From JAJPHY01 sp040754475 (GTDB taxonomy: Bacteria > Actinomycetota > UBA4738 > HRBIN12): a stretch of 64,000 nt of DNA. The stretch's first letter is position 1. Every line of letters begins with the position of its first letter. Where the stretch lies: positions 1-64,000 of the forward strand of contig JBFMCN010000007.1 of NCBI GenBank assembly GCA_040754475.1, given 5' to 3'. The position numbers and the translations under genes are program-made. Below are positions 34,579 to 42,834 of this stretch, in pieces. Below the pieces are notes generated by a model, which saw only the letters and a list, made by a program, of their open reading frames with translations, was not told the origin of the DNA and ran no database searches.

Positions 34579-34797
34579 CCGCGGTCGGGCTTCGCCTGTG
34601 CCTCCCCCGCCCATCCCCGCACGAACGACGCCGGCCTATCATTGCGATCCGGCTTCGGACCTAGGGCAAACGAGGGGAGGAGCTCGACGGTCGTTTGCCG
34701 GATGAAAGGGGGACGGCACTCGCCGTAGGCTTGGGCCTGTAGTCCGTTCCCCATCCCCCGAGCGGGGCGGTCACGAGGAGAAGGCCAACACGCGCCC
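34579..34797 (+). other. Structured leader region upstream of the HEAT-repeat gene
   Basis: The 219-base gap holds several pairings on the plus strand: GGCAAACGA (34665-34673) with TCGTTTGCC (34691-34699); then GGGG (34709-34712) with CCCC (34749-34752) enclosing two small stems, GGC/GCC (34715-34724) and AGGC/GCCT (34727-34737); then CCCC/GGGG (34756-34767). It may be a structured 5' leader. I could not match it to a known riboswitch class. Confidence 0.4.
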
Positions 34798-37209
34798 ATG
34801 AGGCCTGAAGACTCTGAGCCGGCGCGCCCGGCCACCTGGAGCGAGCCCATCATCCACCTCGAGGAAGTCGAGGCTGAGGGGACCACGCGGTCGGGAGCGG
34901 TCCGATCCTTGTCGTCTACCGATCCGGCGGAGCGAGCGGGAGCTCTGGCCGACCTCGTCCGGTGGGGGCTCACCGCACGTGACGTCGAGGCGGTCTCAGA
35001 GCTGCTCCTCGACCCAGTCGTGAGGCTGCGGCGGCAGGCCGCCGAGGCGCTCGCTGGACGCGCCGATGACGTCGACCTGGCGAGGTTGGAGGCGGCGCTC
35101 GACGACCCGGCGGACGAGGTTAGGGCGACCGCCGTCAGTCTGGCCGCGTCTCGACGCGCGCCGGAGCTGGCGAGCCTGTTTCCGCTCGTCGCGACGCGTC
35201 GGTGGCGGCTTGCTCAGGAGCGGGTCCTGGACGTGCTTCCGGGTCTCGTGCACCGAGCAGGTCTATCGGAGGTGGAGCTCACGTCGCTGCTGCAGTCGGT
35301 CGCGAGGCTGCCCTCACCGCCGCGCGCGTCCGAGCGGGAGCGTCTGGCGGAACTGGCACGGGCGGTCGGCCGAGATCGGCTCGTGCAGGCGCTGTCCTTC
35401 TCGGACAGCCGGAGGCTCGGGGCCGTCCGGCTCCTCGCCGCGGAGGGCCGGCTGGCTTCGCTCCGCGCGATCGCCGGTCTTGGGTCGGATCCACTCGACG
35501 ATGTCCGGATCGAAGCAAGCATGGCACGCGAGCGTCTGGAAGAGGCTGCTCGGCACCCGAGCGCAGGAGCAAGACCGCCGGAGAAGCTCGATCTGGTTGC
35601 GATCGAGCGCGGGACCGACTCGGAGGCGGTCGGGTTCCTGGTCGGCGCCCTGCTGGATCCGGACCGCGAGGTGCGTGATCGTGCCTGGGGCGCGCTCACC
35701 TTGGTGGACTGGGACGCCGTCTTGGGCTGGGTCCGGGAGGCGCTACGGATCGGCTCGGACGAAGATGCCGCGCTGGCCGCCCACGTGGCCGAACGGCTGA
35801 TGCTGTCGCAGGTCGCCGTCGCGATCATGGAGCGTGGAGCGCGGGTCCCTCAGGAGGGGCGGGGGCCATTCGAGAGCGCGCTGACGTCGTTCGGCCTTGA
35901 GCCGCCGGCGCTGGCGGCGGCCGTGCTGGAGACGGACGAACGCTGGCGCGCCGCAGCCGTGAGGATCGCCTGGATGGCGGGAGGTCGTGCCGTCGTGCCC
36001 CACCTGGCCCGGTTCCTCGAGGATCCCGCCGGGCCCGTCCGGAGGGCGACGCTCGAAGTGATGGACGACGCGGGAGATCCGGCCGCGCGGCGGATCGCGC
36101 TCGAGTCCCTCGTGACGGACCCATCCTCCGCCGTGAGGCTGGCCGCCGTGAAGGTCCTCGCAACGGCGCCGTGGGACTTCCGTGCGACGGCGCTTGAACG
36201 AGCGGTGCGCGACCCCGACCCCGACGTGCGCGTTTCGGCGGCACGGATTCTCCCTCACGAGTTGCCGGACGAGGGGTTCCTTCGCCTGCTTCCGGCCCTG
36301 GAGGACGGGGACGAGCGTGTCTGGCGAGAGGCCGTCCGGCACCTGGCGGCGCTCGACAGGGACCCGAGCGCCGTCTGGCAGGGTCTGGCGCTCTCTCCGG
36401 AGAGCAGGCGCGGTCCGATGATCGAAGCTCTCGCCGAGACGGGAGCGGAGCGCCTGGAGCAACTGGCGCTCCTTGGCCTTCGGTCGCCCAGCGCGAAGAC
36501 CCGTGCCCTGGCCGTCGAGCTCGCTGCCATAGGCGCAACGCCGGCGTGCCTCCAGGGCACGATCGACGCTCTGGACGATCCCGATGCGTCGGTTCGCCGA
36601 GCTGCCGCTCGCGGACTCGCCGAGCTCGGCCACGCAGCCTCTGTGCCGGCGCTCTCGGAAGTGCTGTCCGATCCGGACCGCAGCGTTCGGCTGGAGGCCG
36701 TTCGCGCGCTGGCGGGGATCGACGACCACACGGCGATACCGTCTCTCGCCACGGCTGCCCTCGATCCCGAGCCGGATGTCCGGGAGGCCGCCGTGCGGGC
36801 CCTCGGCTCGATGCGGATGGGAGGGGCCAGCGCCGATCTCGTCATCGATCGCGTGCTCGAGCTCGGCTCGGAGGCGGCACCGCGGGGAGGATGGCTGCTG
36901 CAGCGGATCGTTGGGTTCGAGTCGTTCCTGGAGCGGTTGGGCTCGCTCGAACCGGCGGAGCGACTTCGAGCGGTGGTCTCCCTGGCGACGATCGGCGGTC
37001 CGCGCGCCGTGGATGCGCTGATCGGGTCCCTGGGTGACCCCGACCGGAGCGTGCGCCTAGGCGTCCTTCGCGCCCTTGGAGAACTGGGCGACCGGCGCGC
37101 ACGCGACGCGGTCGAACGAACCGCGCACTCCGATCCGGTCCCGGAGGTGGCGGCCGCCGCCAGGGAGATACTGCGTGAACTGCCTGAACCTGGAGACATG
37201 CCCGAGTAG
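34798..37209 (+). CDS. Large HEAT-repeat protein
   Basis: An 803-residue soluble protein built almost entirely of HEAT/PBS-lyase-like repeats of about 31 residues. Clear units include LDDPADEVRATAVSLAA, LEDPAGPVRRATLEVMDDAG, LDDPDASVRRAAARGLAELG, LSDPDRSVRLEAVRALAGI and LGDPDRSVRLGVLRALGELG. The first ~45 residues are non-repeat. There are no catalytic motifs, signal peptide or membrane helices. Such solenoids act as protein-binding scaffolds; the partner is unknown. AGGAGAAGG lies 13 or so bases upstream, a rather distant ribosome site. A second, membrane-anchored HEAT-type protein follows 48 bases downstream. Confidence 0.88.
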   Translation: MRPEDSEPARPATWSEPIIHLEEVEAEGTTRSGAVRSLSSTDPAERAGALADLVRWGLTARDVEAVSELLLDPVVRLRRQAAEALAGRADDVDLARLEAALDDPADEVRATAVSLAASRRAPELASLFPLVATRRWRLAQERVLDVLPGLVHRAGLSEVELTSLLQSVARLPSPPRASERERLAELARAVGRDRLVQALSFSDSRRLGAVRLLAAEGRLASLRAIAGLGSDPLDDVRIEASMARERLEEAARHPSAGARPPEKLDLVAIERGTDSEAVGFLVGALLDPDREVRDRAWGALTLVDWDAVLGWVREALRIGSDEDAALAAHVAERLMLSQVAVAIMERGARVPQEGRGPFESALTSFGLEPPALAAAVLETDERWRAAAVRIAWMAGGRAVVPHLARFLEDPAGPVRRATLEVMDDAGDPAARRIALESLVTDPSSAVRLAAVKVLATAPWDFRATALERAVRDPDPDVRVSAARILPHELPDEGFLRLLPALEDGDERVWREAVRHLAALDRDPSAVWQGLALSPESRRGPMIEALAETGAERLEQLALLGLRSPSAKTRALAVELAAIGATPACLQGTIDALDDPDASVRRAAARGLAELGHAASVPALSEVLSDPDRSVRLEAVRALAGIDDHTAIPSLATAALDPEPDVREAAVRALGSMRMGGASADLVIDRVLELGSEAAPRGGWLLQRIVGFESFLERLGSLEPAERLRAVVSLATIGGPRAVDALIGSLGDPDRSVRLGVLRALGELGDRRARDAVERTAHSDPVPEVAAAAREILRELPEPGDMPE

Positions 37210-37257
37210 GTGGCGGCGATTCGCCGCGGCTCCTATGCTCCATGTCGTCTTCTGGTC

Positions 37258-37890
37258 ATGCCCGAGCCGGAGGCCCGGCCTGGGCGCGTTCCCAAGGGGG
37301 GGAGGCCGGCGTCCGTCGAGATCATCGTCGGAGGGGCCGCAGTAGCCCTTGTAGCCGCGGTTGCGGTGCTGCTCTGGCGTCGCGAGCTGCGAAGGGCGCG
37401 AGTGATCCCCATGTCCGCGCCTGATGCCGAGGACCAGGGGTGGTCGTTCGGTCCGCGCGGTGGTGACAGATCCGCGATCGAAGAAGTGCCGCATGAAGCC
37501 GACGCGGCAGGCTTGCCCCCTGACTCGTCGGACGCTCCGCCGCCGGGGCCGGAGGCGGAAGCGACGCACGCAGAAGGGGTGTCCGACGCCGGCACGGAAG
37601 GGTCCCGGCCGGGGGGAGGGCCCGCGTTTCCGGCCGACTCGGCCTCTGACATGGTCCTGCTGGAGCTGCTCGACGACGAGCGGCCCTCGGTGCGACGTAA
37701 CGCCGTTATCGCGCTCGCGGTAGGGCGTGGGGCACACGCGCTCCGGGGGCTTTCCTACGCCGCTTCGCAAGATCCCTCGGTAGAGGTGCGCCGGGAGGCC
37801 ATCCTCGGCCTCGGCTCGCTCATGGGGAAGCGGTCCGAGTCTGTGGAGAGCCCTCAGACGCAGGGAGTTGGGCCCACCGACGACGCATGA
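37258..37890 (+). CDS. Membrane-anchored protein with C-terminal HEAT-like repeats
   Basis: A 210-residue protein with one membrane helix (IIVGGAAVALVAAVAVLLW, about 23-41), a long Pro/Glu/Gly-rich low-complexity linker, and a C-terminal HEAT-type pair (LLDDERPSVRRNAVIALAVG, then SQDPSVEVRREAILGLGSLMG). The topology puts the repeats either in the cytoplasm or outside; the Arg-rich flank after the helix favours the cytoplasm. A GTG at 37210 is an alternative start; a TATGCT hexamer (37234-37239) just upstream supports the ATG at 37258. Its pairing with the large HEAT protein suggests a membrane-linked scaffold. Confidence 0.72.
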   Translation: MPEPEARPGRVPKGGRPASVEIIVGGAAVALVAAVAVLLWRRELRRARVIPMSAPDAEDQGWSFGPRGGDRSAIEEVPHEADAAGLPPDSSDAPPPGPEAEATHAEGVSDAGTEGSRPGGGPAFPADSASDMVLLELLDDERPSVRRNAVIALAVGRGAHALRGLSYAASQDPSVEVRREAILGLGSLMGKRSESVESPQTQGVGPTDDA

Positions 37891-37944
37891 GCCCGGCCCT
37901 TCGCGCGGTCCGAGACGACCGGGAGCCGCCTGGGTATCTAAGGC

Positions 37945-38097
37945 CTAGGAAGCCTTCCCCAGGATCCGTGTGATCTTGGTCTTGCAGACCGGGCATTCGC
38001 CCTGAGCGGCCCGGCGGCCGTTCTTGAAGGTCACTTCCGCGCCCTCGAACTCGCGCTTTGCCCGGCACTTGACGCAGTACCCCTCGTACTTGGCCAT
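37945..38097 (-). CDS. DUF5679 zinc-ribbon protein
   Basis: A 50-residue protein with two CxxC pairs (YCVKC and ECPVC) flanking a TFKNGRRAAQG segment, the pattern of the DUF5679 family of small zinc ribbons. A perfect AAGGAGG lies five bases before the ATG. Zinc binding is expected; the function is unknown, though the related layout is common in small nucleic-acid-associated proteins. It stands between the HEAT genes and groL on the opposite strand. Confidence 0.85.
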   Translation of the reverse strand: MAKYEGYCVKCRAKREFEGAEVTFKNGRRAAQGECPVCKTKITRILGKAS

Positions 38098-38213
38098 GCT
38101 GGCCTCCTTGACCCCATAGCCTTCGAGGCCGCCTCACTGGCGGCCTCCTGAGCACGATGCTCCCCCCTGCCAGGCACGGATGCAAGCACCTGTCGTCGCT
38201 CCCTCCCCGTCCC

Positions 38214-38244
38214 TTGCCAGAACCCCCCGCCGTGTGGCTACAAT
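38214..38244 (+). promoter_or_regulatory. groL promoter
   Basis: TTGCCA (38214-38219) and TACAAT (38239-38244) are separated by 19 bases, slightly longer than ideal. The HrcA operator begins four bases after the -10, so repressor binding would cover the transcription start. Confidence 0.7.
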
Positions 38245-38247
38245 GCG

Positions 38248-38274
38248 TTAGCACTCCGAGCTTGTGAGTGCTAG
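38248..38274 (+). promoter_or_regulatory. CIRCE element (HrcA operator) of groL
   Basis: TTAGCACTC, nine bases, then GAGTGCTAG. Consensus CIRCE is TTAGCACTC-N9-GAGTGCTAA, so only the last base differs. It indicates heat-shock control by the HrcA repressor. No hrcA gene is in the window. Confidence 0.95.
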
Positions 38275-38333
38275 CAATCACCGGGCATTGGTGAGAGGCC
38301 GGCAGGCCGACATCGGCAAAGGAGGAGGAAGGG

Positions 38334-39953
38334 ATGGCACCGAAGCTCATCACCTTCGACGAGAACGCGCGGCGATCCTTGGAGCGGGGCATGGATCAGC
38401 TCGCGAACGCCGTACGGATCACGCTGGGGCCTAAGGGGCGCAACGTGGTCCTCGAGAAGAAGTGGGGCGCCCCGACAATCACGAACGACGGCGTCTCGAT
38501 CGCGAAGGAGATCGAGCTCGAGGACCCGATCGAGAAGGTGGGGGCCGAGCTCGTCAAGGAGGTAGCCAAGAAGACGGACGACGTCGCAGGCGATGGCACA
38601 ACCACCGCGACCGTCCTCGCTCAGGCCATGGTGAAGGAGGGGCTGCGCAACGTCGCCGCCGGTGCGAACCCAATGGGCCTCAAGCGAGGCATGGAACGAG
38701 CGGTCGAGCTGGTTGTCGAGGCCATCAAGGACCAGTCCAAGGAGGTGGAGACCAAGGAGGACGTCGCCCACGTAGGCGCCATCTCCGCTGCGGACCCCGA
38801 GATCGGTGAGCAGATCGCCGAGGCCGTCGACAAGGTCGGCAAGGACGGTGTCATCACCGTTGAGGAATCGAACACGTTCGGCATGGAGCTGGAGCTCGTC
38901 GAGGGCATGCGGTTCGACAAGGGCTACATCTCGCCCTACTTCATCACTGATCCGGAGCGGATGGAGGCCGTCGTCGAGGAGCCTTACATGCTCATCGTCA
39001 ACTCCAAGATCTCGGCGGTGAAGGATCTTCTCCCTGTCCTCGAGAAGGTCATGCAGACTGGCAAGCCGCTCCTAGTGATCGCGGAGGACGTCGAGGGCGA
39101 GGCCCTGGCCACGCTCGTCGTCAACAAGATCCGCGGCACGTTCCGCTCGGTTGCGGTGAAGGCGCCGGGGTTCGGGGACCGGCGGAAAGCCATGCTGCAG
39201 GACATCGCGATCCTCACCGGGGGCCAGGTCATCTCCGAGGAGGTCGGCCTGAAGCTCGAGAACGCGACCCTCGACCTCCTTGGCCAGGCTCGCAAGGTCG
39301 TCGTGACGAAGGACGACACGACCGTCGTGGAGGGAGCCGGCAAGGAGGACGACATCAAGGGCCGGGTCAACCAGATCAAGTCGGAGATCGAGAAGACGGA
39401 TTCGGACTACGACCGCGAGAAGCTTCAGGAGCGCCTCGCGCGGCTGGCTGGTGGCGTCGCCGTGATCAAGGTGGGCGCGGCCACCGAGGTCGAGTTGAAG
39501 GAGAAGAAGCACCGCATCGAGGACGCCGTCCAGTCGACGAAGGCGGCGGTCGAGGAAGGTGTGGTGCCGGGCGGGGGCGTAGCGTTGCTGAGCGCGCAGT
39601 CCGCCCTTGACAAGGTGGATCTGGAGGGCGACGAGCTCACCGGCGCCATGATCGTCCGGCGTGCCCTCGAGGAGCCTCTGAAGCAGATCGCGACGAACGC
39701 CGGCCTCGAGGGCGGCGTGGTTGTGGAGAAGGTCCGCAGCCTCGACCGGGGGTTCGGGCTCGATGCGGCCAAGGACGAGTACTCGGACATGTTCAAGGCG
39801 GGCATCATCGACCCCACCAAGGTCACGCGGTCGGCTCTGCAGAACGCGGCCTCGATCGCGGCGCTGTTCCTCACCACCGAAGCGGTCGTGGCCGAGAAGC
39901 CCGAGAAGGAGAAGGCGCCGCCCATGCCGGGCGGAGGCGACATGGAGTTCTAG
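38334..39953 (+). CDS. groL: Chaperonin GroEL
   Basis: The 60-kDa chaperonin subunit (539 residues) folds proteins in a double-ring cage with GroES. The ATP-binding signatures TLGPKGRNVVLEKK and DVAGDGTTTATVLAQAM and the C-terminal-domain VEEGVVPGGGVALL are intact. The tail is PPMPGGGDMEF, without long GGM repeats. AGGAGGAAGG precedes the ATG. groES is not adjacent; a divergent GroES-like gene lies 5.5 kb away at 45.5 kb on the other strand. Confidence 0.97.
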   Translation: MAPKLITFDENARRSLERGMDQLANAVRITLGPKGRNVVLEKKWGAPTITNDGVSIAKEIELEDPIEKVGAELVKEVAKKTDDVAGDGTTTATVLAQAMVKEGLRNVAAGANPMGLKRGMERAVELVVEAIKDQSKEVETKEDVAHVGAISAADPEIGEQIAEAVDKVGKDGVITVEESNTFGMELELVEGMRFDKGYISPYFITDPERMEAVVEEPYMLIVNSKISAVKDLLPVLEKVMQTGKPLLVIAEDVEGEALATLVVNKIRGTFRSVAVKAPGFGDRRKAMLQDIAILTGGQVISEEVGLKLENATLDLLGQARKVVVTKDDTTVVEGAGKEDDIKGRVNQIKSEIEKTDSDYDREKLQERLARLAGGVAVIKVGAATEVELKEKKHRIEDAVQSTKAAVEEGVVPGGGVALLSAQSALDKVDLEGDELTGAMIVRRALEEPLKQIATNAGLEGGVVVEKVRSLDRGFGLDAAKDEYSDMFKAGIIDPTKVTRSALQNAASIAALFLTTEAVVAEKPEKEKAPPMPGGGDMEF

Positions 39954-39986
39954 GCTCACTGCGGGACCGCCCGCGGCAACGGTGAT

Positions 39987-40032
39987 CGGAACCCCGAATG
40001 AGGCTCCGAGGGGCGCCTCATTCGGGGTTCCG
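39987..40032 (+). terminator. 18-bp perfect hairpin after groL
   Basis: CGGAACCCCGAATGAGGC and its exact reverse complement flank a ten-base loop. It starts 34 bases after the groL stop and ends just before larE. There is no T-run, but stem length and position make termination or mRNA 3'-end protection the best guess. Confidence 0.6.
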
Positions 40033-40040
40033 GCGTTCGC

Positions 40041-40877
40041 GTGACACAATCCGATGGTGTGGGGGTCACCGAGGTCGGGTCGAAGCTCGAGGACCTGCGT
40101 GCCTGGTTCGCGCCCCTCTCGCGCGTGGTGGTGGCGTACTCCGGGGGGGCCGACTCCACCCTGGTGGCGGCCGTCGCGGCGGCGGCCATCGGGGAACGCG
40201 CTCTGGCCGTCACGGCCATCTCGCCCTCCCTCCCGCCGGGAGAGCTGTCCGAGGCGAGGCAAGTGGCCCATCTCATCGGCGTCCGGCACAGGCTCGTCCG
40301 CACGCGCGAGACCGGAAGGGCCGAGTACCTGGCCAACGGCCCCGATCGTTGCTACCACTGCAGGATCGATGTGTACGGCGTGCTGGCCGGAATCGCCGAG
40401 GAGGCAGGAGGCGCCGTTGTCGTCTCGGGGACCAACGTCGACGACCTCCGTGACCACCGGCCTGGGCTCCTGGCTGCGGAGGAGCGCGGGGTGCGCCACC
40501 CGTTGGCGGAGACTGGGTTCTCGAAGGCCGACGTACGGGAGGCCGGGTGCATGCTCGGTCTGCCAACCTGGAACAAGCCGTCGTCGGCATGCCTGTCGTC
40601 CAGGATCCCGTACGGGGTGAGGATCACCGTGGACGACCTCAGGAGGATCGGACGGGCCGAGCGGTTGCTGAAGGAGCTCGGCTTCCTCCAGTGCCGGGTC
40701 AGAGTCCACAATGAGATCGCTCGTATCGAGGTGGAGCTCGAAGACATACCGCGCCTTGCCGAGGGGCCGATCCGAGATCAGATCCTCGAAGGCCTGCGAG
40801 GTCTCGGCTTCAGGTACGTCGCGCTCGACCTCGAGGGGTACCGTTCCGGAAGCATGAACCCCGAGGGCGCGCCATGA
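40041..40877 (+). CDS. larE: ATP-dependent sacrificial sulfur transferase LarE
   Basis: LarE (278 residues) is a PP-loop enzyme that activates a nicotinic acid-derived dinucleotide and donates sulfur during synthesis of the nickel-pincer cofactor. The PP-loop is YSGGADST (33-40). Cys184 in SSACLSSRIPYG matches the sacrificial cysteine of Lactobacillus LarE; RCYHC at 103-107 adds two more cysteines. The GTG at 40059, eight bases after CACAAT, may be the real leaderless start. larB, larC and larA are not nearby, so a different sulfur acceptor is possible. Confidence 0.88.
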   Translation: MTQSDGVGVTEVGSKLEDLRAWFAPLSRVVVAYSGGADSTLVAAVAAAAIGERALAVTAISPSLPPGELSEARQVAHLIGVRHRLVRTRETGRAEYLANGPDRCYHCRIDVYGVLAGIAEEAGGAVVVSGTNVDDLRDHRPGLLAAEERGVRHPLAETGFSKADVREAGCMLGLPTWNKPSSACLSSRIPYGVRITVDDLRRIGRAERLLKELGFLQCRVRVHNEIARIEVELEDIPRLAEGPIRDQILEGLRGLGFRYVALDLEGYRSGSMNPEGAP

Positions 40878-41107
40878 CGAAGGCTCGGTTTCACCTGACG
40901 CTCCCCGGACACCTGGCCGATGAGCCGGTGATCCACCGTGTGGGACTGAACTTCGGTCTTTCCACGAACATCCGGCGTGCCAACATCGAGGAGAGGCACG
41001 GCTGGGTGATCCTCGAGATGGATGGAACGGACGACGCGATTGCACAGGCCGTGGCCTGGCTGCTTGAGCAGGGGGTGCAGGTGAGCCGCCTCCAGGTCAC
41101 CGCATAG
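40874..41107 (+). CDS. NIL domain protein
   Basis: A 77-residue stand-alone NIL (ferredoxin-like) domain, starting MTKARFHLTLPGHLADEPVI, with the helix-strand pattern NIRRANIEERHGWVILEM and the C-terminal ALLxQG-type helix. NIL domains occur in methionine transporters and with sulfur-metabolism proteins. The ATGA overlap with larE implies co-translation and suggests it helps LarE or the sulfur acceptor. Confidence 0.82.
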   Translation: MTKARFHLTLPGHLADEPVIHRVGLNFGLSTNIRRANIEERHGWVILEMDGTDDAIAQAVAWLLEQGVQVSRLQVTA

Positions 41108-41142
41108 GCGGGCGTCGGGCGAGTACGCGCGGCGGTGACGGA

Positions 41143-42426
41143 TTACCGGCCCGGCGCGACGCCGACGATCCGTCGCGCGTATGCGAAGTGGTCGCGATAC
41201 CAGCCGTCGGCCACGTTCAGGATCGTGACGCCGCCGAGGCTGCTCGAGGAATCGATCGCCCAACCGCCCCCGATGTAGACGTCGACGTGGTCGACGGTCC
41301 CGTCGCTGTTGCCGTCGTAGAACATCAGGTCGCCCGCTCGGAGGTTCTTGAAGCTCACCTTGCGCCCGGTGGAGGCCATGTCGGACGATGATCGCTGCGG
41401 AAGCGACCATCCCGTGTACTCGCGCGGCGGGACGTTGTCCCACCCACTCTCAGCTGCCTTCATCACCCACCAGGTGGCGCCAGAGCAGTCGAAACCGCCG
41501 ACGGGCTGGTCGCCGCAGCAGTAGCCGTCTGGAGAAGCCTCGTACCACTCACCGCCGTACACGTACGGATAGCCGACGTAGTCGATCGCGAACTGAACGA
41601 TCTGCTGCTTCTGCGGCCCGAGATTGGGGAGTGTGATGGTGGCGTACCCGACGAGCTCGTCGAGCATCCATGAGGGCATCGTTGCGGCTCGGTACAGAGA
41701 CCACGCGACCTCTGCGCGTGGCAGGGACGAGTCGGGTCCTACGTCCAGCGACTCGTCCGAATGGTTGTAGCGGAGACCGATCCGCATACCGATCAGGAGC
41801 GTGCCGAAGTCCTGAGGCACCGAGAACGTGGTCCCGTTCCGCGTGTGGACGGCATCGAGGCCGCTCGCCGGGTCGCCGAGACCTACGGCCAGCACAAGGG
41901 CCCTGTGAGCGGACCTGGTCGTCACGGTCTCGTTGGGTTGGAAGCTGCCGTCGGAACCCGTCGTCATCCATCCCAGCTTCACGGCGATGTTCGCGTATTC
42001 GTAGGAGGGGTCAGTCGGGGGCAGGTCGGGAAACGCGATGGCTGGATCGGTTGGCTCATCGGAAGCGAAGGCGCGAACCACCGAGCGGGCAAACAGGGCG
42101 CGAGTCTCGAGATCGTCGGGTCGGAACGGGTACTTGCCGTCCTCGTTCGGAGGATCGTCGCGCATCCAGTCGTTGGTTGCCCCCACGTAGTCGATCGCGG
42201 CGCGGGCCCAGTGTCGCTTCGGCACGTCTGACCACTTGATTCCGTTGGCTCCCTTCCGCGGGGCACGGACAGCCAGCGCCGGCATCCCGGCGTCCCGATC
42301 CCCCGTACGTAGCCACGTCGCGTCGGGGGCCGCGTGCGCTCCTGCCGGTACGGGCTGGATGAGCGTCGTGCACGAGAGGGCAGCGAGCACGGCGAACAGA
42401 CGCCGCTGGGGCCACGACGATGTCAT
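41143..42426 (-). CDS. Secreted SLH-repeat NlpC/P60 peptidase
   Basis: A 427-residue exported wall hydrolase. After a signal peptide (about 1-32) come two to three S-layer-homology-like repeats (WARAAIDYVG...FRPDDLETRALFARSV; YEYANIAVKLGWMTTGSDG; LPRAEVAWSLYRA). The C-terminal NlpC/P60 domain has the catalytic Cys in GGFDCSGATWW and His in TVDHVDVYIGGG. It should cleave peptidoglycan stem peptides. I chose the ATG at 42426 because GAGGA lies eight bases upstream; the ATG at 42444 has no ribosome site. Confidence 0.88.
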   Translation of the reverse strand: MTSSWPQRRLFAVLAALSCTTLIQPVPAGAHAAPDATWLRTGDRDAGMPALAVRAPRKGANGIKWSDVPKRHWARAAIDYVGATNDWMRDDPPNEDGKYPFRPDDLETRALFARSVVRAFASDEPTDPAIAFPDLPPTDPSYEYANIAVKLGWMTTGSDGSFQPNETVTTRSAHRALVLAVGLGDPASGLDAVHTRNGTTFSVPQDFGTLLIGMRIGLRYNHSDESLDVGPDSSLPRAEVAWSLYRAATMPSWMLDELVGYATITLPNLGPQKQQIVQFAIDYVGYPYVYGGEWYEASPDGYCCGDQPVGGFDCSGATWWVMKAAESGWDNVPPREYTGWSLPQRSSSDMASTGRKVSFKNLRAGDLMFYDGNSDGTVDHVDVYIGGGWAIDSSSSLGGVTILNVADGWYRDHFAYARRIVGVAPGR

Positions 42427-42615
42427 ACAGGCGTCCTCGGTCATGGCGCGCCAAGACTTGAGTCGGCCTTCTGGGGTTCAGATGAGACCCCTTTCGTCCG
42501 ATGGAAACGTAGGGAATCTGGCCGACAGGTCTCGCCGACCCGATACGATCGGCGGCGTGACGGCCAAGCAGGCTTCGAGAGTCCTCGAAGTGGATCGGGG
42601 GATCCGGAGGCGTTG

Positions 42616-42810
42616 ATGTTTGCCTGGGCGTACTTGGACGGCACCGGGGAAGAGGTCGGCCGCTCGCAGCGGTTCGCCGACACCGAGGCGGCGGAGGAAT
42701 GGATGGGAGCCTGCTGGCGGGACCTCTACGAAAACGGCGTCGAGGAGGTCGCGCTCCACGACCACATGCGCAACCGCCGCCTGTACAGGATGGGCCTCGG
42801 GGCCGAGTGA
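42616..42810 (+). CDS. Small conserved hypothetical protein
   Basis: A 64-residue soluble protein beginning MFAWAYLDGTGEEVGRS. It has a Trp/Glu-rich helix (AAEEWMGACWRDLYENG) and ends RLYRMGLGAE. I recall similar small actinobacterial proteins of unknown function but cannot name a family. GGAGG lies five bases before the ATG. It converges with the FBPase gene. Confidence 0.7.
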   Translation: MFAWAYLDGTGEEVGRSQRFADTEAAEEWMGACWRDLYENGVEEVALHDHMRNRRLYRMGLGAE

Positions 42811-42834
42811 GGATCGGCCGGGCCTGCGGGATCG

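Noticed and set aside
34660..34750. c-di-GMP-I riboswitch
   Set aside because: Short shared strings (GGGCAAAC, GAAAG, GGGAC) are present, but the stem order and the receptor segments do not fit the class.
39072..41045. Minus-strand open frame of 657 codons opposite groL and larE
   Set aside because: It covers parts of two unrelated real genes and the hairpin between them, and shows no motifs.
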